20,216 bases of DNA from Smittium mucronatum (taxonomy: Eukaryota; Kickxellomycota; Harpellomycetes; Harpellales; Legeriomycetaceae). The first letter of the stretch is position 1, and each line of letters starts with the position of its first letter. This document shows positions 9,000 to 20,216 of the stretch, piece by piece. Below the pieces are notes generated by a model. That model was not told the origin of the DNA. It did not search any database and was given only the letters and a program-made list of their open reading frames with translations. The position numbers were made by a program, and so were the translations under genes. The stretch covers positions 5,912 to 26,127 of the forward strand of contig LSSL01001289.1 of NCBI GenBank assembly GCA_001953115.1, written 5' to 3'.

Positions 9000-11046
9000 C
9001 TAGATTTTCAAAAAACTATAGTCAAAATCTGGAGCACCCATTATGGAATTGTACTCTTTTGTCAAACTAACTTTTGTTTTGATAGTCTGGTTCGTAGGTG
9101 TTGCTTGGGAGTTATTCTGTTGTTTATTAGAATCAAAAAACGTTTTGTTGGATCCCGTTTGTCCAGCCAAGTTTACGCTGGAATTCAATGGTGAGTTAGT
9201 TGACCCTTTTAAATGTGGCGTGTTAATAAATCCAGTGTTGGACCCCACTCCCTGAATGTTCACCATCCGATTGTTTCTAGCCGCCATAAACTTTGAGCTC
9301 AGTCCCAATAAATTGGGGTTACTTAGAGTGGATCCCTGTGCATTGTTCAGTAATGGAGTATTAGATTGAGAAAAGTTAAGGGGTGCATTCCCTTTGGTGC
9401 TATCACCAACTCCCAATTGGACGACGGAGGAGTTGGTCTGCTGATTAGGGGTTTGCGAGCTAGGGGCCGCTGGGAGTTTAGCTAATTGCTTATTTAGCCG
9501 GTCAACTGTGCATTGGCAAGAGAAAAGATACATGTGGATAAAATGTTAATTTAAAAGAAACGTCTATAAATAAAAAGGGACACTTATTCTTCCTGATCAT
9601 TCTCTTGGAGTGCATATTGCAACTTCAAATGAATCTCTGATTTTTTGTGGGCCACATTCCCTATTTTCCTGCCTATTTCTTGGAACATCTTGACTCTGTA
9701 ATCGATGTCTTTAGCTGTAATAATATAATCATTCTTGGTTTCAATAACTTTTCTTTTATTGCTAACATATTTGGATGAAAGATATTCGTTGAATGATTCC
9801 TCATTGGTTCGAACCAGTTCTGAGTACTCTAAATATTCGGGTTCAGTAAAATCACCATTCGATACTAAATCTATTGTAATTTCCATTTTCTGGCAATCAA
9901 ATAGTACCATCAATCTAATGTCAATGTAGTGACGTTTCAAAAGATATGAAGGTTCAGTCCGGCTCAAGACATTTAGAACCTCAGCAATGCAATACTTATC
10001 CATATTATCTTGCCCAGTCTTCCTGATTCTAACTAAACTCCCTTTTACAGTTTCATCAAACATTGGGGTATAAATCCATTTGTCAATAACATCTCTGGAC
10101 AACCGAATGGAGTTTAGCTCTTGTAAAGAGGCTAAAGGTTCCATGGGCTTGCTTTTTCCATTTTGTTGCTTAGTTTTTGAATATCTTTTATTTTTGGAAT
10201 ACTCTTCCGAATTATCCTCACTTTCAGATTCACTGTATTTTGATCTTGACTGTATTTTAGAATAAGATTTGGGGATTAGGAAAAAATTGTAAGTATTAAA
10301 ACAATATATGGTAAACTCAATTGAACATTAGTGATATTACCTTCGAACTTTTCTCATTTCTCTTTCTACGGAGTTCTTGTAGCTGAGAGGAAGAAGTTCT
10401 TCTTGAATAATTTCTGGAGCTGCTGTTTCTATAATCTCTTTCGGATTCAGAACTAGAATAATATTTTTTTTTGGAGGAATCATTCTTCATAGAATTGTTG
10501 AGCATTCCCTCGTTTAATTTTCTTTTTAATTCCATTCGCTCCCATAAAATATCTCGTTGTTCCTGTCTTTCTGCAAGAATTCTTTCTCTTTCGACTTCAG
10601 GCAAAGAATTGAGCCTGTGATAGGATTAATAGTAATAGGGAAATTTCATTACTTGCACTAGAATTTTTATTAATAATTGTTTAAAATTCTTACCTTGCTC
10701 TATCATCATCGTCGCCCATTAAGTCAGAGTCCCAATCATCAACGTAATCATTTTCTACATCGGAATTGTGTTTATCTTCATTAGCTTTTTTATTAGATTT
10801 GCTCTTGTTATACTCTCCACTTGAAATCGAATCTTCAGAGCCTGAATTCTGAACTTCACTGCTTTTTTTTAAATGGTTGGTAAAACGTGGTGGTTAAGAA
10901 CAAGTTAAATAATTTTTTTTATAAAGAATTAAATCTAACCCTCTCCGTCGCTTTCTTAGCTCTACATTTGTAGATCTGGAACCTCCGTCTTTGTTACGTT
11001 CACTACCTCCAAAAAGTGCCAAAATTTCCCCTTCAAGCTCGTCCAT
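9000..11046 (-). CDS. RTF1: RTF1 homologue, Paf1 complex subunit (Plus3 domain), five exons, with an irregular last junction
   Basis: Rtf1 acts in the nucleus on elongating RNA polymerase II. In known homologues its histone-modification region stimulates H2B ubiquitination and its Plus3 domain binds phosphorylated Spt5. Minus-strand exons are 11046-10940, 10858-10694, 10614-10341, 10249-9587 and 9505-9000. Introns 1-3 are GT-AG (81, 79 and 91 nt). The start is supported by an acidic N-terminus (DELEGEILALFGG) like that of yeast Rtf1 and by an upstream in-frame stop. The histone-modification region is at about residues 79-125 (DLMGDDDDRAR, LNSLPEVERERIL), followed by a Ser/Arg/Lys-rich linker. 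The Plus3 domain begins near residue 224 (LNSIRLSR, LVSNGDFTEPEY at 310-321). Exon 5 supplies a coiled-coil start (DRLNKQLAKL), a Ser/Asn/Gln/Thr-rich tail and SLTKEYNSIMG, like the conserved C-terminal SLxxEDYKxxxG. The total is about 571 residues; yeast has 558. The exon 4 frame meets TAA at 9586-9584 with no in-phase GT donor, so the tail's attachment is inferred. Cut at that stop, the product would be 403 residues. Confidence 0.92.
9506..9588 (-). other. RTF1 intron 4, non-canonical or damaged 5' splice site
   Basis: The 3' boundary is clear: the only AG in the open part of exon 5 is CACAG ending at 9506, and the frame after it needs one base from exon 4. The 5' boundary is not clear. Reading down the minus strand, exon 4 ends GAA (9592-9590), GAA (9589-9587), TAA (9586-9584), GTG. 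The nearest GT donor (GTGTCC from 9583) follows the stop and is in the wrong phase. In-phase cuts would start the intron with AATAAG (from 9588) or AAGTGT (from 9585). The implied length of about 78-83 nt matches the other RTF1 introns, so an intron here is likely. Confidence 0.6.
10859..10864 (-). promoter_or_regulatory. Tandem NAGNAG 3' splice site of RTF1 intron 1
   Basis: On the minus strand the acceptor reads AAGCAG. Using AAG starts exon 2 at 10861 and gives Gly-Ser-Glu; using CAG starts it at 10858 and gives Gly-Glu. Both keep the frame after the phase-2 donor at 10939 (GTTAGA). CAG is normally preferred over AAG, so the CAG site is used in the gene model, and one-residue isoforms are possible. 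Confidence 0.6.
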
Positions 11047-11433
11047 AATATTTACACACAAAAAGTAAAATTAACGTTAGAAAAATTAATGATTGTGATC
11101 AATTCTTATTTGAATCGTTTGATATTTTTGAGCTCAAGTGCAGCGACTATTTTTGCATTATAACTAAATTTATTAGGCTATCTCGCCATTCAGTACTTTC
11201 ATTTGATTGCTAAATACCCATTTTCTATTTTATTGGCAAACGATTTTAACAAACGGAAACTGGACAATTATTATCGCATAAAAAAATCGCGCGTGAAATT
11301 GTCCTTTTTCATATGGTGATATTCTATTATTTTTTAGCCAATATAATCGTCTTAAATATTTAGATTCACTTTTAGTTCGATGATTTTTTTAGCTATCAAA
11401 TAGAAAATGATTTCTCCTACAAATAGGATATAT

Positions 11434-11497
11434 CCCCTTTATCATCTATTAGGGGACAATCTCGCCTTAGGCGTTAAATTTACTGAAATGCGCCTAA
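11434..11497. repeat. Adjacent hairpin-forming segments
   Basis: CCCCT at 11434-11438 pairs with AGGGG at 11451-11455. Right after it TTAGGCG at 11467-11473 pairs with CGCCTAA at 11491-11497, seven base pairs with a 17-nt loop. A competing short hairpin, CGCCTTAGGCG at 11463-11473, overlaps the second stem. Function is unknown, and either strand could be transcribed. Confidence 0.4.
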
Positions 11498-12098
11498 AGT
11501 AAGGAAAGAGTTTAAACCATTAATGATGTATTACAGCCTAGCCATAGGTTAATCTATGCATTATTTTCTACAGTTGATCAAGCTTCACTTTGAGTCAATA
11601 TATGGAGAGATTTAATTTCATCAGTTTTATGTTGTGTTGGAGAATAGATTTCAACTGATTTGTGTATATCCTGTTAATTATACCAGCTTCATCGTTATAG
11701 GAACCATTATTTTATCACATATAATGCCATATTAACCTTTTCTGGGCCGATAGTACAAAAATGGTTTTCACTTCTACTTCAGATCTATCATTAAATTGAT
11801 AGTTTTTTTTCACTTTTGTATAAATCAGGGAGATAGACCTATCAATATCTTTAATAAAAACAAAAAGGAACGAGGCAGGAATTAGGGCTCTGAAAGGGTT
11901 AAATACCATCGCAACACATAAAGGATAAAATGCTTTAACCATGCCATCTCAATATGTACTAAGTACACCGATTTGCTAAATTTATACAAATATATTTTCA
12001 GATTTCAAATGTTTAATTAATAATACGTTAATTTATCAAGGTGGAAATCAAAGCAGCATAAATATTGGATATGAGAATGGCAAGAAAAGGCCCGCTGG

Positions 12099-12176
12099 CG
12101 AAGAAATAGTTATATAAAGTTTGAATAAGTTTTTCTTCCCGCAGCCATAATGATAAATCCCAATATTATTTCTTCG
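12099..12176. repeat. Ten-base-pair inverted repeat
   Basis: CGAAGAAATA at 12099-12108 is the exact reverse complement of TATTTCTTCG at 12167-12176, enclosing 58 nt. The left arm is preceded by a GC-rich patch (AAGGCCCGCTGGCG), unusual for this region. A TATA-like TATATAAAG lies at 12111-12119 inside the loop. It could be a structured RNA or a relic of an inverted-repeat element; no target-site duplication was seen. Confidence 0.35.
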
Positions 12177-12472
12177 GAGTCCGAAACTTAAAAACATAAA
12201 AAAAGCTAGGAACTGTTAATCAGCCATTACTTTTCAATAATCTTTGAGTAAATTACAAATATAATTAGATATCAAAATAATCGCAAAAACATTCTGATTA
12301 AATTAGCGTGGCTCTTTAGTTATAACAAATAAGCATCTTTTCTCACTAAAAAAAGATAATTTATTAGCCAAATAACAATCAGGTCGACTGGGCTTTGTAT
12401 CAGTTTGTTTTAGTTTCTTTGTTTTTCTAGAAAAATTACAGAGAATCGGGTCTGTTGCCCAAAAAAATCTGA

Positions 12473-12495
12473 TATAATATAATATAATATAATAT
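12473..12495 (+). repeat. (TATAA)4-5 pentanucleotide microsatellite
   Basis: Four perfect TATAA units at 12473-12492 are followed by a partial unit (TAT). It is a simple tandem repeat in intergenic DNA and likely length-polymorphic. Confidence 0.85.
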
Positions 12496-15400
12496 CAAGA
12501 TAATTGGGAATTAGAATATTTTGATTTTTGGATAGTTAAAAATTATAAGTGAAAAATCTAAAATAATTGGCCGATCTGTAATTATACTGGAATTAAATAA
12601 AATATTCACATAAAAGAAGTTAAATATTATATTTTATGCTAAAAATGTTAAATATGAATAGATAGAGAATTAATAAGATTTCAAAATCTCAAAGAAATAT
12701 ATTTAATTATCGAGAGGGTTAATAAAAGTAGTTCTGCAAAACCAACAGTGATTTAAGATGGGGTTTCAGTCTCAGGAGAAGGTACTCTCGTATTCAGCCG
12801 ATTCTTCTATTATTACAAGAAAGTCTCGAACAATAATAGATAAACGCAATTGCATCTTTCATTTGACTTAAATCGAATTGACGACTTCATGACCATGTAC
12901 TTTTTAGTTACACTGTGTTGGAGTTTTTCTTGTACTCCACACAAGTTTTTAAAAATTTCCAGGAATTTTATTTGGTTCTTATATAACTAAAAGGGGATCT
13001 TTAAAATTCAAAAATGAATAAATTTATGTTTTTGATTTTGTTGTTATCCAGATCGATACCTTTCAAAAAATCGGCATAACTTTACTCTTTTTTATATTTT
13101 CATCTTTTTTTGTGTGTGATATAATAAAGTTAATTAATATGTATATTAATAATAGGGCTAAAATAAAGAACAACTCTTCCATAAAAAAATTTACAAAGAA
13201 ATAAATTTCTTTGCATAAAAAAAAACTATCCAAATTAGGTTTTAGTTTAATTTCCTTTTTAAAGATGTATCTTTAGCTTAAGGATTATCTTTATTCCTCT
13301 TTTGGGGAATTATTTTCCTTATATTGACGAAAATCTACGATTTCTGTTTCATAGCTCTCTTAAAAACCGTTTTCTTTCTTTTGAAGAATTTTTTTTTCTT
13401 TTAGGATCATTCATCCGAAATTTCTATTTCAAGTAATTATTTCCCCTTTGAAAATAACGTATGCGGATTATTTTATATCACCCCCCAAATTTAACTTGAT
13501 TTTAAACTGTCAATTAAATGTTGTTTTTTCTTCCTATTTCTATCATTGATGATTATGAATAATTTGAATATTAAAAGACAACCACAAGATATATATAAAT
13601 ATATATGATAATAACACTCAATATAAATACTCACTATAATTTTCGGATTAGTATATATTTATAAATATTTTAATGACATTTATTTTATTATAAACCGCAT
13701 TTTCACTGCTTTCATTGACTAAATTAAAACCAATATCAAGAATCACAAAAATTATAATTATAAAAATTAGACAAAAATAAAAAATAAAATGTAAAAATTT
13801 CTCTAAAAATTCATTAAAAAAAAAGTGAAAATGAAAAAAAAAACAATTGTTTAAAACGAATAAATAATTTTTAGATAATAAAGAAAAATACCGGGAAAAT
13901 ATTTAAAAAATATATAATTATTTTATAAAAAACTCATAAGAAACTAATACTCGCATAATGAACAAATAAAACTAATCTATCTGAAAATAAAAAGTATAAA
14001 GTACATAATTTTTTTTATGAGTTTAAAAACAAATTTTAATTTTGCAATTCAATTTTTGCTTTTTAAAAAGAAATAAAATCAAAGAAAAATATAATTGTAA
14101 TCAAAACTAATTTTATAAAAAAAAAAAATTTTTTTTACCCTTTTTTAAGTTTATTTTAAATTTTTTATTCCCTATCTTTGAGTTTAGGCGTTTTAACTGA
14201 TATATAATATTAAATTCTATTGATTTATAATTTTTACTATTTTATAGGATATAAAAATTTTAAAACTGGGTTCTTGGTAAAAATTAAGTTATATGAAAAA
14301 ATATTCTAAAAAAAATAGAAAAAGCATATCAGTAAAATTAATAAATAATGAGATAAAAATACCTTAAGAAGGATCTTATCTAATGAGATTAAAAAATCCA
14401 AAATAATAAAATAATAATAAGCCGAGTTTTGAGAATACACTGTCGAAATAAATTGAAATTTTAAATAAAATTTTTAATTTGAAAGTAAAATTAATAAATT
14501 AATATCTTTTTAATAAGATTTGTTTTAATCAGCCTGGATATTTTTTATAAAAATGGTGTCAGGGCTGAAGGTCTACAGGACATTTTGCTTACTGAACCAA
14601 AATATTACAAGCCAAGCTTAAAAAAAAAAGACCAATAAAAATAAAGAGTTTCATTGTAATATGCACTTTTTCTAAAAGCAACTAATCAAAAAATTTTAGT
14701 GGTCAAAAATTAGGATAAATATCTTGGAGGTAAATTAGAAATAGACCTCCAGTCACGTCACCTATAAAAACATTTACAATAATCTTCTAATAAATAAATT
14801 CCAATTGTTTTCTATCAATCGATAGACATTAATCAGATCTATTAAAACTTATAAAATGAATATAAAGTTTTTTTTGTCTTATTTTTTCTATTTAAAACTA
14901 GCTTCAGAAACTAAAAAACAACATCAGCCTTTTAAATTAAAATAATAATAAAATTAAATTTATAATGCGCATTTGATTTTTTAATAACTTAGAAAAAAAA
15001 ATAATTGAATCCCATAGATTTAAATATTTAATCTTTTTTTTAAAGCATCAATTTGAAAATAAAACTGGCTTTTTAAACCTTTATTTTCAATAATAATTCA
15101 ATAAATCTACAATAATTTTTATAAAAATTGTAAATTAATCCATTTAAGCATCTCTGCATTTAATAATTACGATGTGTAAAATTAAGTATTTTTTTAGATT
15201 CTTTATCACAATAACTAGCGTTAAATTTTGGTTTTTTTCAAAAAAATTCATACGTATTTTATATTAAAAATTCTATATTAAAAAAATAATTTTTTTTTTA
15301 ATCATATCATTTTTCGATTATTATAAAATAATATGATATTATTCATTCTTAATACCTAAATTTTTATTTTTTGATTATATAAAAGTTAGTTTAGCATAAA

Positions 15401-18400
15401 AATAGCTGAAATTGCTCTTTATTATAAGCTAAAATTCAATTAGATATCTACTTTGACAAGATATTATCTTTTTTTTTTTTCATATTTATTTATGATTTAT
15501 TTGGTTACATAAATTTTAAATAATTTTAAAAAAATTAATGATATAATACTTAAGAATAATGGTTTTAGTTTTCCTGCTCTTGAATAAAACTTTAATTTAT
15601 TATTATTATTTGCATAATTAGTTAATTTTCTTTAAATTCTTATATATTTTATCAAATTCTTTTTCGATTTGCTCTTCTGTGGAATTTTAGGAGAAAAATA
15701 TGTATATCTTCATTCCTCATTCTTTTTTACCTGGTTTTTGTTATTTTTTTTTTGCTTTCGATAATATCTAAAAACTTTAGATAATCTCATAGAGTTTTTT
15801 TTTTAAAAAAAAATAACTCAATATAAAATAAATATTTTCCCCAATCATTAGCAACTTCACATAGATATTCAAAACATCTTTGTTCTAAGTTTAGTCTATT
15901 TTTTGGATGCTTAAATTTTTTTTTTGATTTCAAGACGGAGAAATAAGGTATATATAATATAATTTTAAATAACAGAAAAATTATTTAAAATCATGATTCA
16001 TCTTAAATAATTACCTTATTTATAAGATATACGTAATTTTTATTGTCAAAAAAAATATCTGATTTTTTTTTTTCATTTTTAAATTCTAAAAATACAACTT
16101 TAAAAAAAAACGGTGTGGCTAACTATTTTTATAAAACTATCGATAAAAATTAAAATAATGGGTTATCTTTTTAAGAGATTTAAATTGATTTTGGTAAAAT
16201 CATGATTTAAAATTTAAATTTAAATATTTCCCTTTTTTTTTTTAATTTTCAAACTTTTATCTAATAAATTAATCAATTTTTTTTATTGGTGTATAATTAA
16301 GATTTTGATATAAAATTAATAAAAAAAATTTCTTTTTTGGATAATTACATTATTAATCTAAAAGGAAAGTTATTTTATTTTTCTGAATGTTTTTATTAAA
16401 AATAATACATCAGTTCTTACATAAATCAAAATAATTTGGGACCACTATGAGTTTTAAAAAAGTAAAACTGAAATTTTTTGACAATTTAACACAAAATACC
16501 AAAAGATTGACCAAAGAAATGATTTTTTTTAAATTTTTATTGAAATGGAAATTTTCGCATAGAAAATCCTAAATATCTATTAACTTTGCATTCAAGAATT
16601 TTTTTTATTAAGATGTTTTATTTATACTACTATATTAAAATTTGGATTTGAATAATTTAGCCAGTTTCAAACCGCAAAATAAAATTTTTTTACTTTAGGA
16701 TATTTTTATTATCATATTTTTATTTAAAAAGATGTGTTGATAAAAGTTTTAGAACTAAATTATTTTTCACAAATATTTTTATTTTTTATAATAATGCATT
16801 TATTTATTGTATAGTTATATACAACTAACTTTAAAAAGGCTAAAAATTTGATTGAATTTTTTGGAGTTTTTTTTGAAAAAAGAGCAAGGTTTATTTAATG
16901 AAAAATTTAAAAACCATTAAAATAAATTTTACGATTTATACAAAAATTTTTACAAAAATTTTTTTTTTCCAGAATTAAGATATATAGTTCGGAATTTTTT
17001 TTATCTAATATTTTTATTAAAATTAACTTTTTTTAAAAAGAGATAATTTAACAAATAAAAATTATTAAATAAAAACTATATATGTATTTCCAGAAGATAA
17101 GATTTTCAAAAAATACTGTGTATCAAATTTTTGAAATACAAAATTGGAAATTTCGGAAGATCTTTAAAATAAAAAATTTCAGAAAATTATTGTTATAAAC
17201 TTTTGAAACACTGCGTTAGAACTAATAAATCTATAATTATAATTTTAAGACAGAGAAGTATTGTTTTTTAAAATTCATCTTCAATTTCTAAATCGATTTT
17301 TTTTCCATTTTTTTTGAAAATGGCTTAAAAAAAGCAAAATTATTATTTTTAAAATGTTTAATATAAATTTTCACTTTTTTAAAAATAAATCACAACTTTC
17401 TGATTCGAATTAGCTGCTATAAAACCACAATTTTTTTTCATTTGGAATCGAAAATCTCTATTTCACATAAATAAAAATTAGGAATCTCGAGTTTTTCATT
17501 AGCTCTTATATTGATCTAAGTATATATATATAACAATTAGAATATTATTATTCAAAATTATAGATATCAGTAAAAATCCTCGCTTAAATACACAACTTTG
17601 TTCTATATATTCATATTAAAAAAATATATATTAATGAAAAAAATTATTCATTTTTAAAATTTAATGATGGGTTATTTTCAATATAAGAAGAGGAAAAATT
17701 AAATTGATATAAAATGACTGAAAAAATTTAGCTAGAAATTATCCATAAAAAGAATTAGAATAAAGTTATTTTTAAAAAAAATGAAAAAAAAATTTTTTGT
17801 GTAAAAAACCTAATATCTAGAAAAAAATTATGTTAAAAAAATATTCAAAATTACTTATTAATTATACGTCAATTTTCATCTAATTTTTTATAAATAAGAG
17901 CCTGCAAAAATAGTAAGATTAAAAAAAATTTAAATTTTTTTAAAATTTTTTTAGTTTCTAATGTTAAATCAGTAGAATATTGAAATGCTTTTTGATTAAC
18001 TAAAGAAGCGTTCATACTATTTATTAACATTGTAAATTTCAAAAAAATGGTATGGACGCCAGCAATAATTAAGCAGAATGAATTATATGATATGTAGCCA
18101 AAAACTATATAATAATAATTATTCAATTTTTAAAACCGAATTTAGGGAAAACTCTATTCCTGAAATTATTCTATAAGTAGGAAAAAATTACAACAAAACA
18201 AATTCAAAATTTTTTTGATGAAATTTTAAAAAATGAGCAAAAAATAATCAGTTTAAATCTAATGAAATATAGTTGATTTATTTAATATAGGAAAAAATAA
18301 GATAACTTAATACCTATATATTTATTGATAAACAAAAATCACAAAGGGAAAAATATTCAAATACATCAAAACTCACCGTAGAAAATTGTTGTTAAATTAG

Positions 18401-19979
18401 AATAAATTTTTAATATTAACCTTAGAAGCTGGTTTTTTTCACTAATTTACGGGGTTTATTAACCACTTAAATTTGAGGTTTTATTTAGGTAAATAAGATT
18501 TTGTCGTGATTTTTTTTTTCGTGATTAAAAAACAATTTTTTTTAAAGCTTTTTATAGTCTTCTAAAAAACAAAAAAAAACTACAAAAAAATAAAATTCTC
18601 CTTATAATTATTTTTTAAATCTAAATTTTAAAATAAATAAAACAATTATTAAAAAAAATTAATATGAAGATTTTGCCATCAGATAAATTATGAAATTTTC
18701 ACAGTTGATAATTTTTTTTTACTTAACCCAAATATATAAATATATAAATTCAATTTCAATTAAAATCAATCACCTTTTGTTTTTTTAAACAAGATAAACA
18801 TACACGATTAAAATTAATTTTTTTTAAATATATTTGATTCTAACTCCCAGAATTTATGAGGTTTTATATTTAATTTTATATAAATAATTTTTTGATATAA
18901 TTTCTAGTTAAGAAATTTTTTCGCGAGTACTTTCATTTTAATTTTGTAATATTAATGAAATTTTAAATTTATTAATGAAAAATTTAAATTTCGGTGATCC
19001 AACATACAAACAAAAATATTTGAGAAAATACCATCCTTGTTGGCTCTATGATTTTTAACCGAAATTTAAGTGAAAATTAGATAAAAATAAGTTTTATTAG
19101 TCTTTAATAATTTAAAATAGTCAATTACTAGTAAAAATCTGCTATTCGCGTTTTACCCAAAATAAAAGAAACGCCATTTTGAAATTTTGCTTTTATAAAT
19201 CTAATATCGCAATAATTCTTGTGAAACAATAAATATCAACAACTCGTAGTGGATAATTTAAAAAGGGTATATAAAATCGCAATCATTGGGATTTCATATA
19301 AATAAAACTTATCACTAAATATAAGTGGAAAAAACAGTAATAAAATAATCAGACATCGAAAAATTATTTTAAATATTCATATTAAATTATTTAATAAGAT
19401 AATTTTAGTATTACATATTAACATATTTTATTTTAATTTCTGATCTTGAATGGTTATATATAATCATCAATGTTTGAAACGATCTGAGATTTTTTTTATC
19501 AAAATTTTATGTAATAACTTGTATGAGTTTTTTAATTGGGTATGTAAGGTTAAAATTTATTTATTAGATAATGAACAAGAAATATTTCATTTCAAACTAC
19601 TATTTTCGGGCAATAGTGGGTTGTACATATAGCATAGCTATTTTTTTATCCTTGGTTATCCCATAGTTTTTCTTCGATAATCGAATTTCTAAATGCAGAG
19701 ATGTTAGCTAAAGTATAATTTTTTAAAATAAATTAGGTTTTTTTTTAATTAATAGCAATAAAAGTTTGTTAAAAATGAGTAAAAATCATAAAGCGCATAT
19801 TAAAATCAAGACTATTAGGAGTAGAGTCTAAAAGTAGTGGCAGTATATTGTAAATCCGGACTTAAATCAAGAAATATATTATTTTAATTAATAAAGTCAA
19901 TATCAGTAGTTTTATAACATAAACATTATAAAAAAAATCATTGTTTTGTATATATTTTTTTATTATTAAAAATATATTT

Positions 19980-19993
19980 CCCGACAGGGCGGG
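19980..19993. repeat. Isolated GC-rich hairpin
   Basis: CCCG at 19980-19983 and CGGG at 19990-19993 enclose the loop ACAGGG, and both sides continue into ATATAT. Eleven of these fourteen bases are G or C, in DNA that is otherwise almost all A and T. No gene end lies nearby, so it is not called a terminator. Confidence 0.4.
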
Positions 19994-20216
19994 ATATATA
20001 TATTATACTTTATGTTTTTATTTTTTGAAAAATGTGTTATTTTCTCATACTTTCCCATGTAGTAAATTAATGTAATAAAAATATATTTGTGATAAGCAAG
20101 TTCAGGATTAATGACTATAAAATTTATTTATAATCAAACGGGAATACTCTAAACATTATTGGATGTAAACCACGCAAAGAAAATCCCAACAATAATTCTT
20201 TTAGCAATAATAATAA

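Larger units (their letters stand above)
11047..12240. other. 5' flank of RTF1, moderately GC-richer, no recognised gene
   Basis: This stretch upstream of RTF1 is noticeably richer in G and C (about 25-40% per line) than the DNA further right. It must contain the RTF1 promoter, but I see no clear core element. A 75-codon minus-strand open frame (11715-11942) has no recognisable motif and is within chance expectation. Two segments can form hairpins (11434-11497 and 12099-12176). Older degenerate coding DNA or an unrecognised ncRNA are both possible. Confidence 0.5.
12240..20216. other. Long AT-rich stretch without recognisable genes
   Basis: About 8 kb dominated by A and T runs; one 60-nt line I counted near 16200 has 7 G+C. 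I found no conserved protein motif, splice-bounded exon chain, tRNA or rRNA. Open frames such as 17869-18126 (minus, 85 codons, two hydrophobic stretches) and 19450-19632 (plus, 60 codons) are within chance expectation at this composition. It is probably intergenic DNA or relics too decayed to identify. Confidence 0.7.

Noticed and set aside
9043..9255. Plus-strand frames antisense to RTF1 (9043-9255, 9735-9929, 10080-10265)
   Set aside because: They are antisense shadows of RTF1 exons 4 and 5 with no independent evidence.
11467..11473. TTAGGC resembling the nematode telomere repeat
   Set aside because: There is a single copy only, with no tandem array, so it is not telomeric.
11715..11942. 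75-codon minus-strand open frame upstream of RTF1
   Set aside because: No recognised domain; composition and length are within chance expectation. It was kept only as part of the description of the flank.
17869..18126. 85-codon minus-strand open frame with two hydrophobic stretches
   Set aside because: Phe/Ile/Leu/Lys-rich content follows from the AT-rich DNA, so apparent membrane segments mean little, and the length is near the chance maximum for the window.
12240..20216. Possible organellar origin of the AT-rich flanks
   Set aside because: The window is contiguous with two nuclear spliced genes, and no mitochondrial or plastid gene, rRNA or tRNA is visible.

Overview
This is a nuclear DNA window from a very AT-rich eukaryote. 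Spliced genes with short GT-AG introns (mostly 72-131 nt) sit in long, gene-poor DNA that falls to roughly 12-20% G+C in the lines I counted by hand. The two recognisable proteins are universal eukaryotic ones that align well with animal and yeast homologues. I cannot name the organism. The coding DNA is not rich in Asn/Lys runs, which argues against Plasmodium- or Dictyostelium-like genomes; a small parasitic invertebrate or an AT-rich opisthokont or protist fits, but that is inference.

Layout. 1-5650 is AT-rich DNA with simple repeats and no convincing gene. 5659-5722 and about 6030-6290 are two GC-richer islands. The second contains a plausible pair of plus-strand exons around a 78-nt intron, of unknown family. 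6575-8536 (+) is a complete six-exon gene for the large subunit of DNA primase (PRIM2/Pri2), 486 residues, with all four iron-sulphur cysteines. 8537-8999 is the short convergent gap. 9000-11046 (-) is a five-exon gene for RTF1, the Plus3-domain subunit of the Paf1 transcription-elongation complex. 11047-12240 is moderately GC-richer flank with hairpin-forming segments and no convincing gene. 12240-20216 is again AT-rich DNA without recognisable genes.

The two genes are convergent, with stop codons 463 nt apart. They serve different processes, replication priming and transcription elongation coupled to histone modification, so their adjacency looks incidental.

The most notable anomalies are four. 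The RTF1 exon 4/exon 5 junction has an in-frame TAA and no GT donor in the required phase, and a single missing base upstream would explain both. RTF1 intron 1 has a tandem NAGNAG acceptor. G+C and C-ending codon use rise sharply in the last exon of PRIM2. An unassigned, splice-site-bounded open frame lies just upstream of PRIM2. I saw no CRISPR array, transposase, rRNA or tRNA, and no clearly new biological system.
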